Assembly: GCA_903881425.1 (NCBI GenBank)
Contig: CAIRTF010000170.1
Coordinates: 1 to 45,444 of the forward strand
DNA from: an uncultured Chitinophagaceae bacterium
GTDB taxonomy: Bacteria; Bacteroidota; Bacteroidia; Chitinophagales; Chitinophagaceae
Length of the DNA stretch: 45,444 nucleotides
Direction: 5' to 3'
Under the pieces are notes generated by a model, which had not been told where the DNA came from, made no database searches, and worked only from the letters and a program-made list of their open reading frames with translations. Below, one piece after another: positions 34,852 through 42,713 of the stretch. The translations under genes were made by a program, and so were the position numbers. The number at the start of each line of letters is the position of its first letter. Within the stretch, counting starts at the first letter, position 1.

Positions 34852-35694
34852 ATGAAGTCAACTGATCAATTAAAAAACATTGCCTCACAGGTGCGAAGAG
34901 ATATTGTAAGAATGGTTCATGCTGTGCAAAGCGGTCATCCGGGCGGTTCATTGGGGTGTGCTGATTTTCTTACAGCTTTATATTTTAATGTAATGGAACA
35001 TAAACCGGAATTTTTAATGGATGGAAGAAATGAAGATGTTTTCTTTTTATCCAACGGACATATTTCTCCTGTTTTTTATTCTGTTCTATCAAGGGCAGGT
35101 TATTTTGATGTAAAAGAGTTGGCTACTTTTCGTAAAATCAATTCTCGTTTGCAAGGTCATCCAACAACGCATGAACATTTACCCGGAGTGCGTATGGCAA
35201 GTGGTTCTTTAGGGCAGGGTATGAGTGTTGCTATTGGTGCTGCATTGGCAAAAAAATTAAATGGCGATAAACATCTCGTCTTTTCATTGCATGGTGATGG
35301 TGAATTAGATGAAGGCCAAAATTGGGAAGCTATCATGTTTGCAGCACATCATAAAGTGGATAATTTAATTTCTACCATTGATTACAATGGTCAACAAATT
35401 GATGGTACTACCAAAGATGTTATGGGATTGGAAAATTTAAAAGATAAATTCATTGCATTTAACTGGACAGTAATGGAAATGAATGGTAATGATATGGATG
35501 ATGTGATTGCCGGATTGGCAAAAGCCAAATCATTAACCGGAAAAGGGAAACCGGTTTGTATTTTGATGAAAACCATTATGGGTAAAGGAGTAGATTTTAT
35601 GGAAGGACATCACGAATGGCATGGCATTGCACCAAATGATGAACAATTGGCAAAAGCATTAGCACAATTACCCGAAACATTAGGTGATTACTAA
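34852..35694 (+). CDS. transketolase, N-terminal (ThDP-binding) subunit
   Basis: The 280-residue protein covers only the first transketolase domain, as in split transketolases. Motifs are SGHPGGSLGCADFLTALYF, ASGSLGQGMSVAIGAAL and the ThDP motif HGDGELDEGQNWEA ... DYNGQQIDG. The partner subunit, which carries the pyrimidine-binding and C-terminal domains, is not next to it; the following gene is a minus-strand permease. Its partner must be encoded elsewhere or the enzyme is inactive. It would act in the pentose phosphate pathway. Confidence 0.9.
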   Translation: MKSTDQLKNIASQVRRDIVRMVHAVQSGHPGGSLGCADFLTALYFNVMEHKPEFLMDGRNEDVFFLSNGHISPVFYSVLSRAGYFDVKELATFRKINSRLQGHPTTHEHLPGVRMASGSLGQGMSVAIGAALAKKLNGDKHLVFSLHGDGELDEGQNWEAIMFAAHHKVDNLISTIDYNGQQIDGTTKDVMGLENLKDKFIAFNWTVMEMNGNDMDDVIAGLAKAKSLTGKGKPVCILMKTIMGKGVDFMEGHHEWHGIAPNDEQLAKALAQLPETLGDY

Positions 35695-35717
35695 AAAGAT
35701 ACATTTTGATTGATTTG

Positions 35718-35749
35718 AAAAGAGAAGTTGTTATAACTTCTCTTTTTTT
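35718..35749. terminator. bidirectional terminator between the transketolase subunit and the permease gene
   Basis: The 12-bp arms AAAAGAGAAGTT and AACTTCTCTTTT have a 5-base loop and a T-run, overlapping the permease stop codon. Confidence 0.8.
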
Positions 35750-37004
35750 ATGACTTTAAAGAAAATTCTTGTAAGCTTGCTTTGCGAGATGGAATCCAGG
35801 AAGCTAAAATGGTAATGAACCAAACGGTAAAGAATACTAAAATAAAATCAAACACGGATAGTTGCACCGGATAATAATCAATGATAAAACTTCCACCCGA
35901 AAGTTTTATTAAATGAAATTTCATTTGTAACAAACAAATGATGGTTGCTAAAATTAATCCGCTGCCACCACCAATTCCTGCCAATACAAAGCCTTCGCTT
36001 AAAAATATTTTTTGAATTAAATTATTATCAGCACCCATTGCTTTTAATACAGCAATATCTTTTTGTTTTTCTAAAACCAGCATGGTTAATGCGCCGATCA
36101 TGTTAAAAGCTGCCACAATCAAAATCAAAGAAAGAATGGCATAGATCACCCAACGTTCTACCTGCATTACGGTATATAAACTTTGGTTTTGTTCGTATCT
36201 TGTTTGAACAGTAAAATCCTTTCCCAGCAACTGTTTTAATAAATTCTTTGTATCGTCGGTATTGATATTGTTTGATGTCTTTATTTCAACAGATGAATAT
36301 TCATTTGCTTTCATGTCTAACATAAATTGCATGAAAGCTAAGTTGGTAAATACGTATTTATTATCAAAATCCTGCTGCACGGAAAATGTTCCTGCAGCAG
36401 TTGCATTATAAGAATGTAATCCTTCAATTGAATTCAATGCATTTATTTTTCTGCCCGGCATATACATCAACAAAGGATGAATACTTTTTTCCACATCTGC
36501 TTTTACTGCATCTTCTACACCTGCACCAACAATCAATTTAGGATTCTCTGTATTGCCAATATCAAATTTTCCACGAACAATATGATTGCTTAAAGCAGTT
36601 ACTTTTAAATAATTTTCATCCACACCTTTTACCGAAACAATGGTTTGTGCATCATCATTAATCAATAAGGATTTTTCTTCAGCTACTAAACTGATTGCAG
36701 TAACACCATTTGTTTTTTGAATAGCATTGATTTGTTCTTGCGAAAGTGAAATGGTTTTTCCTTTTGAAGGAGCAATTCTTATATCAGCATAAAAATCGGA
36801 GTATAAACTTTTTACCAATCCTTCAAAACCATTGAAAACACTTAATACAATAATCAATGCAGCCGTACCAACGGCAATAGCAATAACACTGGTCCATGCA
36901 ATAATATTTACCGCATTGGTGGTTTTCTTTGATTTAAAATATCGCCAGGCAAATAAGAAGTTCAAAGTTTCGAGTTTCAAGTTTCGAGTTTCAAGTTTCA
37001 ACAC
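35748..37004 (-). CDS. LolC/LolE-type ABC transporter permease (FtsX/MacB fold)
   Basis: The 418-residue permease has TM1 at about residues 33-57 (SVIAIAVGTAALIIVLSVFNGFEG). A large extracytoplasmic domain and three C-terminal helices follow, including AFNMIGALTMLVLEKQKDIAVLKAMGA, the coupling motif of LolCE/MacB permeases. It is likely part of lipoprotein release, though its ATPase is not adjacent. The start is unusual. No ATG is available, and the GTG at 37004 and TTGs lie within or beside a tandem AGTTTCGAGTTTCA repeat, which encodes KLETRNLKLET. Family members usually begin right before FAWRYFKSKK. Confidence 0.85.
   Translation of the reverse strand: MLKLETRNLKLETLNFLFAWRYFKSKKTTNAVNIIAWTSVIAIAVGTAALIIVLSVFNGFEGLVKSLYSDFYADIRIAPSKGKTISLSQEQINAIQKTNGVTAISLVAEEKSLLINDDAQTIVSVKGVDENYLKVTALSNHIVRGKFDIGNTENPKLIVGAGVEDAVKADVEKSIHPLLMYMPGRKINALNSIEGLHSYNATAAGTFSVQQDFDNKYVFTNLAFMQFMLDMKANEYSSVEIKTSNNINTDDTKNLLKQLLGKDFTVQTRYEQNQSLYTVMQVERWVIYAILSLILIVAAFNMIGALTMLVLEKQKDIAVLKAMGADNNLIQKIFLSEGFVLAGIGGGSGLILATIICLLQMKFHLIKLSGGSFIIDYYPVQLSVFDFILVFFTVWFITILASWIPSRKASLQEFSLKS
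36966..37001. repeat. AGTTTCGAGTTTCA tandem repeat at the permease N-terminus
   Basis: Two complete 14-bp units (36966-36979, 36980-36993) and a partial third to 37001. It encodes the residues before the first conserved motif. Confidence 0.7.
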
Positions 37005-37020
37005 TTGCTACTCTAATATT

Positions 37021-37048
37021 TTACTCCCCTTTAGGGGTTGAGGGTTTT
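37021..37048. repeat. CCCCTAAAGGGG-type palindromic repeat, copy 3
   Basis: ACTCCCCTTTAGGGGTTGAG occupies 37023-37042. It shares the core with 8650-8672. It forms the 3' end of rbfA. Confidence 0.65.
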
Positions 37049-37389
37049 ATTTGTTTGAATAATTCTTCCATTTTAAATACATGGTCTAAAGTATCATCCA
37101 AATAAAATTGTAAAATCGGAATTCTTCTTAACTGATGTTTCACTTTATCTGCCAAATGCTTTTTAATATCCCAGGCTTTTGCATCGATGGTTTTCATCAC
37201 GGTATTTTGATCTTTCACCTGAAACAGACTGATATAAATTCTCGCTTCTAAAAGGTCGGGTGTTATTTTTACAGATGATATGGAAACCATACCACCATCC
37301 AACATTGTTAAATTCAGCCTTCTGAAAATATCATTCAATTCTTCCTGCAGCAGCGATGCTACTTGTTTTTGTCTCTTTCCTTCTTCCAT
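37021..37389 (-). CDS. rbfA: ribosome-binding factor A
   Basis: The 122-residue KH-like protein helps 16S rRNA maturation. Motifs are RQKQVASLLQEELNDIF, VSISSVKITPDLLEARIYISLF and LRRIPILQFYLDDTLDHVFKMEELF. I chose ATG 37389, giving MEEGKRQKQ; a TTG 24 bases upstream is less likely. The last residues (PSTPKGE) and the stop codon are encoded by a CCCCTAAAGGGG-type repeat. It lies 16 bp upstream of the permease gene. Confidence 0.92.
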   Translation of the reverse strand: MEEGKRQKQVASLLQEELNDIFRRLNLTMLDGGMVSISSVKITPDLLEARIYISLFQVKDQNTVMKTIDAKAWDIKKHLADKVKHQLRRIPILQFYLDDTLDHVFKMEELFKQIKPSTPKGE

Positions 37390-37474
37390 AATCTTTACCT
37401 TTGTTCCCTGCAAAATTAACAGTAATGTTTATAGCAGCACGTAATTTGTTGTTATAATCGCATAAATATTGATA

Positions 37475-39289
37475 ATGAAAAAATATTCGCGAATTTTTAA
37501 ATACCTGCAATTTCATACTACCAATATTGTTTTATATTTTATTTTCTCTGTTTTATCCATTGTTTTTGGGTTGATTTCTTTTGCCGGTTTAATTCCATTT
37601 CTCAATATCATCTTTAAAAAAGAGAAAGTAGAGTTGGTTAAACCCTCCAGCACATTCGATGTGTTGAAATATATTAATTATGAAATAGGAACATACATTC
37701 AAATACACGGAACCATTTATGCCTTAGGGCTCATTTGTATCATCATCATCTCTGCCGTATTTTTAAAAAATTTATTCTATTACTTATCCTTCTATGTTTT
37801 GTCGCCCATTAAAATGAATGTGGTAACCAGATTGCGAGCAGAACTCTACCACAAATTATTGCAATTGCCCATTGGTTTTTTTACGGAACAAAGAAAGGGA
37901 GATGTGATGAGCAGAATGACGAATGATATAGCTGAAATAGAAACTTCGGTAGTAGGTACTTTGGAAGGATTGATCAAAGATCCGTTGAATGTGTTGGTGA
38001 TATTGATAGCATTAATATGGATCAGTCCGGCATTATCTTTATTCCTTTTTATTTTTCTTCCCATCACCGGATTCATTATTGGCCGTATCAGCAGAAGTTT
38101 AAAAAAAGATTCCAATATCTCAGCTATTAAATTAGGAGAGTTATTATCTACATTAGAAGAAACTTTAACCGGATTAAGAGTGATCAAAGCTTTTAATGCA
38201 GAAAAATTATTGAAAGAAAAATTTGTTGCAACCAATGATGATTTATTTCATATCAGAAACAGAATTCAAATTCGCAGAGATCTCGCTTCTCCGTTAAGTG
38301 AATTTTTGGGGGTGATGGTATTGTGCGGTATTTTATGGTTTGGCGGAAACTTAGTGCTGGCCAATCATTCAGGCGGATTGGAAGCAGATGGATTTATTAT
38401 GTACATTATTTTGTTCTCTCAAATTATTCAGCCTGCCAAATCATTATCTACTTCGTTTTATAATATGCAAAAGGGCAGTGCTGCCATTGCACGCATCGAA
38501 GAAATATTGCAAGCCAATGTAAAAGTTGATGAGAATACAAATGGTGTACAAATGCTTTCCTTCAATCATGCTATTGAATTTAAGAATGTGAGTTTTTCTT
38601 ATGAAGAGGTAACTATTTTGAAGAATATCAATTTAAAAATTGAAAAAGGAAAAACCATTGCATTGGTGGGCAGCAGTGGTGCAGGAAAAAGTACACTGGC
38701 AGATCTGGTTCCGCGTTTTCATGATGTAACCGGCGGCGAATTATTGGTGGATGGTGTGAACATAAAAGATTATTCGTTGCATAGTTTGCGCAAACAAATA
38801 AGTATTGTAACACAGGAACCGATTTTATTTAATGATACTATTGCCAACAATATTTCTTTAGGAAAACCCAATGCTTCACAAGCCGAAATTGAACAGGCAG
38901 CAAAAGTGGCGAATGCATATAATTTTATTCAACAGAAAGAAGAAGGCTTTGCTACCAATATTGGCGACAGGGGTAATAAATTAAGCGGTGGCGAAAAACA
39001 AAGATTAACCATTGCAAGAGCGGTATTAAAAAATCCACCGATATTAATTTTAGATGAAGCCACTTCTTCATTAGATACCGAAAGCGAACGTTTGGTACAA
39101 GATGCCATTAACAACATGATGCAAAACCGCACCAGTATTGTGATAGCGCATCGTTTATCTACCATTCGTCATGCGGATGAAATTATTGTACTACAAAAAG
39201 GAGAGATTGTTGAACGCGGTACACACGATGTATTGATGCAAAACAATGGTATGTATAAAAGATTGGTGGAGATGCAGGAAGTGAAATAA
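37475..39289 (+). CDS. MsbA-like ABC exporter (permease-ATPase fusion)
   Basis: The protein has about 604 residues. Six membrane helices (about 15-330) precede an ATPase with Walker A VGSSGAGKST, signature LSGGEKQRLTIARAVL, Walker B PPILILDEATSSLD and H-loop IVIAHRLSTI. It resembles MsbA/LmrA-type lipid or drug exporters. The transmembrane domain has LPIGFFTEQRKGDVMSRMTND. The start is ATG 37475 (MKKYSRIFKYL); an upstream TTG adds two residues. The substrate is inferred only. Confidence 0.9.
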   Translation: MKKYSRIFKYLQFHTTNIVLYFIFSVLSIVFGLISFAGLIPFLNIIFKKEKVELVKPSSTFDVLKYINYEIGTYIQIHGTIYALGLICIIIISAVFLKNLFYYLSFYVLSPIKMNVVTRLRAELYHKLLQLPIGFFTEQRKGDVMSRMTNDIAEIETSVVGTLEGLIKDPLNVLVILIALIWISPALSLFLFIFLPITGFIIGRISRSLKKDSNISAIKLGELLSTLEETLTGLRVIKAFNAEKLLKEKFVATNDDLFHIRNRIQIRRDLASPLSEFLGVMVLCGILWFGGNLVLANHSGGLEADGFIMYIILFSQIIQPAKSLSTSFYNMQKGSAAIARIEEILQANVKVDENTNGVQMLSFNHAIEFKNVSFSYEEVTILKNINLKIEKGKTIALVGSSGAGKSTLADLVPRFHDVTGGELLVDGVNIKDYSLHSLRKQISIVTQEPILFNDTIANNISLGKPNASQAEIEQAAKVANAYNFIQQKEEGFATNIGDRGNKLSGGEKQRLTIARAVLKNPPILILDEATSSLDTESERLVQDAINNMMQNRTSIVIAHRLSTIRHADEIIVLQKGEIVERGTHDVLMQNNGMYKRLVEMQEVK

Positions 39290-39331
39290 TTATTCTTTAA
39301 ACAATATCAGAAAACCGATGATAATTTCCCT

Positions 39332-40738
39332 TTATTTCTTCTTGAATCCAGTCCAATGAGAAATAAATTTTCTGTTAGCCGAATAAGAGATTCCCGATAT
39401 TTTATCGCCATCAATGTATCCTGAGTGATAGTAAATATTTTCTTTGTCACTTGTGGTAAACGCAAAATATATATACTCCCATTCTGTATTGAATGTACCA
39501 CTGGTAAAAGGTGTTCCGTAGAACTCACCACTGAAGCTCTTATCTTTTGTTGGGTTTATTAAAAAGTCTTTTAGATAAATTTCACTGTTCGGCGAAGGTC
39601 TTAAATCAATAGCCCAGGTTCCTTTGATCTTATCAAAATCAAATGTCTTTGAAGCATCGTTTTTTTTGATTTCCGATAAACTGATTTTTTGTCCGGTAGC
39701 CACTGCATTTAACTGCTGGCTCATTTCAAAAAGGTCAGTGGCGTTTGTATTGCTGAAGGCAATAATGGTTCTGTTTGAATCAATCACATGAATCCAGTTA
39801 GCAGATGAACCGTATATACCGCCCGGTCTATATGCAAATCTTGTATTCAGAGCACCATATGCGGCAGCCGTCCAAAATCCTAAGCCTACGTTGTCTAATT
39901 TGGGATGTGGGGTAAGCATCAAATTCACGGTTTCCTTCTTTAGAATTTTGTAAGTAAAAATACCCTGGTCAAATTTGAGAAGGTCTTCAACAGTTGAATA
40001 CATTGCACCTGCAGAAAAAAAATTTTCAATATAATATGGTTTGTCGGCGCTGAAGCTTTTCAAACTATCATCAAATAAATAGGATTGTACCAACCCGGTA
40101 ACAATATCCTTGCTTTGCAACATATCCGTATTCATCATCCCTAATGGCTGCAGAATCTTCTCTTTCAAATTATCTCTAAAACTTTTGCCCGTGAGCTTTT
40201 CAATAATTCTTCCGAGGATGATGTAATCACCATTGTCGTAGCTAAATTTGGTTCCCGGTTCTGCTTCTAATTTTCCGCTTGAATATTTTACGATAAAGCT
40301 GTCTGCAGAAATAGGGGTAGCATAGATCTGATCACCAATATAACTTTCGCAATTAGGTATGCCTGAACTGTAGGTTATTAAATTCTCAATCGTTGTTTTA
40401 TTTCTTGCTTCACCTGAGTATTCCGGTAAATATTCTCCAATTGTTGCGTTCAAATTTAATTTGCCTTGTTCCATTAATTGGAGAGCTAAAACTGCAGTAA
40501 AAGTTTTTGTAACAGAGGCAATTTTGAATTTTGATTTTGAATTAATTGTAGTAATCGACTGTCGACTGGAAATACCATTGCCGTTTAAATAGTCAATTTG
40601 TCCGTTGGTGGCAACCAAAATAACCCCATTGAAATTTTTTTCTGAATGATAGTAATTTAAAAGTTTAGAATACTCCGGATTTTGTGCAAAAGTAAGTCCG
40701 GTCAGGTAAATGAAAATAGTTGTAAATATTAGTTTCAT
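39332..40738 (-). CDS. serine hydrolase (class C beta-lactamase / PBP4* type)
   Basis: The 468-residue secreted protein has signal peptide MKLIFTTIFIYLTGLTFA. A beta-lactamase/transpeptidase fold follows with SxxK S75-K78 in KIASVTKTF, YxN in KFSYDNGDYIILGRI, and a late RPGGIYGS segment in the position of the third motif. A C-terminal beta-rich domain of about 130 residues follows. Such proteins are often esterases or D-aminopeptidases. I chose ATG 40738 because it gives the clean signal peptide; 13 upstream residues could be read from 40777. An 11-bp perfect palindrome lies just before the start. Confidence 0.88.
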   Translation of the reverse strand: MKLIFTTIFIYLTGLTFAQNPEYSKLLNYYHSEKNFNGVILVATNGQIDYLNGNGISSRQSITTINSKSKFKIASVTKTFTAVLALQLMEQGKLNLNATIGEYLPEYSGEARNKTTIENLITYSSGIPNCESYIGDQIYATPISADSFIVKYSSGKLEAEPGTKFSYDNGDYIILGRIIEKLTGKSFRDNLKEKILQPLGMMNTDMLQSKDIVTGLVQSYLFDDSLKSFSADKPYYIENFFSAGAMYSTVEDLLKFDQGIFTYKILKKETVNLMLTPHPKLDNVGLGFWTAAAYGALNTRFAYRPGGIYGSSANWIHVIDSNRTIIAFSNTNATDLFEMSQQLNAVATGQKISLSEIKKNDASKTFDFDKIKGTWAIDLRPSPNSEIYLKDFLINPTKDKSFSGEFYGTPFTSGTFNTEWEYIYFAFTTSDKENIYYHSGYIDGDKISGISYSANRKFISHWTGFKKK

Positions 40739-40752
40739 TAAATTTCGATTGA

Positions 40753-40783
40753 ATAAAAGTGTTTCAATAACTAACACTTTTAT
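40753..40783 (-). promoter_or_regulatory. perfect 11-bp inverted repeat before the serine hydrolase start
   Basis: ATAAAAGTGTT (40753-40763) and AACACTTTTAT (40773-40783) flank a 9-base loop. It ends 15 bp upstream of the ATG and could be an operator or a 5'-UTR hairpin. Confidence 0.45.
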
Positions 40784-40876
40784 GGTCGATATGTTTAGTG
40801 ATTGTTTGGTTGATTTTTACTCAACCTATTTCAGGACGAGACATACATATGCCGATTGCTCTTTCCTCCGCCAGAC

Positions 40877-41062
40877 TTACTTATTATTGCTTTTAATCTT
40901 TGAACTGATTATTTGAATTAACAATGTAAGCAGACCACCAATTGCCAATAATGAAATATATTGAATTGGTCTGATGTTGTCATTACCTGATAGACGTGCA
41001 AAATTTCCACAAGCAAGGATTAAGAGTAATGCCACAATAATAGGTTTCTTTTTGGTGTCCAT
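40877..41062 (-). CDS. small two-helix membrane protein of unknown function
   Basis: The 61-residue protein has two hydrophobic segments (PIIVALLLILACGNFA and YISLLAIGGLLTLLIQII) and a basic tail (SKIKSNNK). I do not recognise a family. It lies 4 bp after the neighbouring membrane gene, so it is probably co-translated with it. No independent support exists, and this may be spurious. Confidence 0.5.
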   Translation of the reverse strand: MDTKKKPIIVALLLILACGNFARLSGNDNIRPIQYISLLAIGGLLTLLIQIISSKIKSNNK

Positions 41063-41066
41063 TGTC

Positions 41067-41441
41067 TTAGCTGTTTTTTTTATGATTTTTAATTCCTTTA
41101 TTTGAAAATCGGTATGCTAAATAAAACTGAAAGATTCCGACAATCAAATATATGGATGGAATAGCTTTTTTCCCTTCGTGAAAAAACTCAAATGACACAA
41201 CTAAGTAAAGTACTCCTTCAATTGCAAAAAATACACCGTCAATCCAAGGTGCTTTTTTCTCAATAAGTGGATGTAAAACTGCAATTGTCAAAAACAAAAG
41301 TCCTGCAAATAGAAATAGCTTGTACGTCTGGTTTGCATTGTCGTAATATTCATACGAATGAAGTAGAATGGTAAGCCCTGCAATAATGTGTACAAAGCGT
41401 TTTGCTTTTTCTCTATTTTTAATCAGTCGTTTTGTAAACAT
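41067..41441 (-). CDS. four-helix membrane protein of unknown function
   Basis: The 124-residue protein has about four hydrophobic segments (VHIIAGLTILLHSYEYY, LFLFAGLLFLTIAVLHPL, GVFFAIEGVLYLVVSFEFF, IPSIYLIVGIFQFYLAYRF) with basic ends, so a polytopic inner-membrane protein is likely. No family is recognised. It starts about 30 bp past a long palindrome and is followed by the small membrane protein gene. Confidence 0.65.
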   Translation of the reverse strand: MFTKRLIKNREKAKRFVHIIAGLTILLHSYEYYDNANQTYKLFLFAGLLFLTIAVLHPLIEKKAPWIDGVFFAIEGVLYLVVSFEFFHEGKKAIPSIYLIVGIFQFYLAYRFSNKGIKNHKKNS

Positions 41442-41472
41442 TTACCTAAGTATTTGAGGTCTTTTAAAATTA

Positions 41473-41615
41473 CTGCTAACGTTCGAGGCTTAGCTAAGTT
41501 GGGATTTTGAAAAAAGTCCGCCCGAAACTGCTGATAAATTTATAATTGTCCCGTCCTGAAAAAAGTTGAAGCTAAGATTGTCTAGCCCCAATTTTGCTAA
41601 ACCACCTGTTAGCAG
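41473..41615 (-). repeat. attC-like imperfect palindrome 1, after the SDR gene
   Basis: The outer arms CTGCTAAC (41473-41480) and GTTAGCAG (41608-41615) are perfect. Inner arms TTAGCTAAGTTGGG (41490-41503) and CCCCAATTTTGCTAA (41586-41600) pair imperfectly. The element starts 16 bp after the SDR stop codon in gene sense and ends 31 bp before the next start. Span is 143 bp, within the size range of long integron attC sites. Confidence 0.55.
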
Positions 41616-41631
41616 CAGCCTTTTTGGTTTG

Positions 41632-42459
41632 CTATTGAGTTTTGTCGCCATACCAATATTCTGCTGTTACACCACCGTCCATTAGAAAATCGCTTCCTGT
41701 TATAAATGCTCCGTCTTGACCCATTAGTAAATGTGCAACATTTCCAACTTCGTCTGGTGTTCCTGCTCTACCAACTGCACAAGAGTTAATCATTTTTCTA
41801 TAACCGTCTCCTCGTGGTCCATTTAGTTCGTCTTTTGCAAGTGGTGTAATAATAATTCCTGGACTAATTGTGTTAATTCTTGCGCCTCGTTTTCCCCAAC
41901 GAACAGCTTCTGCCATTACTCGTAACGAATTTCCTCTTTTTGAAAGTTGATAAGAATGAAGTGAGTCTTTTACTTTGTCAAGTTGAAGAAATGGCAACGC
42001 AAGTAATTCTTCTGTTGGTGTTGTCGCAAGTGCTTTGTTTTGTTCGATTGATAAAGGTTCTAATCTGTGTCCTGATTGAGAAGCAATAACAACTCCTGAA
42101 CCGCCTTGCGAAATTACTTTTCCAAATTCTTCAAGTACAATTGCAGTTCCGTATAAATCAACTTTTAAAATTGTCTCGGGTGATGCTTGTGAAGGCGAAA
42201 CTCCTGCTGTGTGAATTAGTCCTACAATGTCGCCTAATTCTAAAGCAACTTTAATCATAGAAAGTACCGATTGTCTTGAAGAAACATCAACTTTCGTAGT
42301 GCTAACTTCAAAACCTGCTTCACTTAAAACCACTGATGCTTTTTCGGCATTTGTTTCGTTAAGGTCTGCAAGTAAAATGTGTTTGTCTGCTCCAATTCTT
42401 CTTACAATTGCTTGTCCGATTGAACCTGCTCCAATTACAACTATTATTTTTTTATTCAT
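41632..42459 (-). CDS. SDR family NAD(P)-dependent oxidoreductase
   Basis: The 275-residue Rossmann protein begins with VVIGAGSIGQAIVRRIG (a GxGxxG variant lacking the usual T-GxxxGxG spacing). IHTAGVSPSQ, the catalytic-like YQLSKRGN (Y-x-x-x-K) and the C-terminal FITGSDFLMDGGVTAEYWYG follow. The YxxxK pair is conserved; the substrate is unknown. It sits alone between two long palindromes and is oriented like its neighbours. Confidence 0.9.
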   Translation of the reverse strand: MNKKIIVVIGAGSIGQAIVRRIGADKHILLADLNETNAEKASVVLSEAGFEVSTTKVDVSSRQSVLSMIKVALELGDIVGLIHTAGVSPSQASPETILKVDLYGTAIVLEEFGKVISQGGSGVVIASQSGHRLEPLSIEQNKALATTPTEELLALPFLQLDKVKDSLHSYQLSKRGNSLRVMAEAVRWGKRGARINTISPGIIITPLAKDELNGPRGDGYRKMINSCAVGRAGTPDEVGNVAHLLMGQDGAFITGSDFLMDGGVTAEYWYGDKTQ

Positions 42460-42497
42460 TCTCTGTCAATGTTTATGGTGTTGCTGTAAGGTTGCTG

Positions 42498-42705
42498 CCA
42501 GCGAACAGGGCTTGGCGTTGTTGGGGGATTTGAAAAAAGTCCGCCCGAAACTGAAGCCGATTAAAAAACTGAAATTGAAGTTAACAACTAAAAGCCAAAT
42601 AGAATTCGGTCAAGCCCGATAATAGCTGATAGCAGTTCAACAGCTGATTGTTATTCCGTCCACCAGCCTTGCGGCAAACCTTTTGTTGGTGGCATTGTTG
42701 GCTGT
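42498..42705 (-). repeat. attC-like imperfect palindrome 2, after the M20 peptidase gene
   Basis: The outer arms CCAGCGAACA (42498-42507) and TGTTGGCTGT (42696-42705) pair 8 of 10. An internal CCACCA (42660-42665) / TGGTGG (42687-42692) hairpin is also present. It shares a 25-bp identical segment with palindrome 1. It begins 9 bp after the M20 stop in gene sense and ends 39 bp before the SDR start. It is more degenerate than the other two. Confidence 0.45.
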
Positions 42706-42713
42706 AGTGCTTT

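Noticed and set aside
36961-37001. CRISPR-like array at the GTTTC repeats
   Set aside because: The 14-bp units are directly joined with no spacers and no cas genes are present; it is a tandem repeat.
37389-37413. N-terminal extension of RbfA from an upstream TTG
   Set aside because: ATG 37389 gives the normal family start and the extra eight residues have no support.
41473-41615. Palindrome 1 as a simple terminator
   Set aside because: The span is 143 bp, paired segments are interrupted, and no U-tract follows the outer arm. It does not look like an intrinsic terminator, though it might stop transcription.
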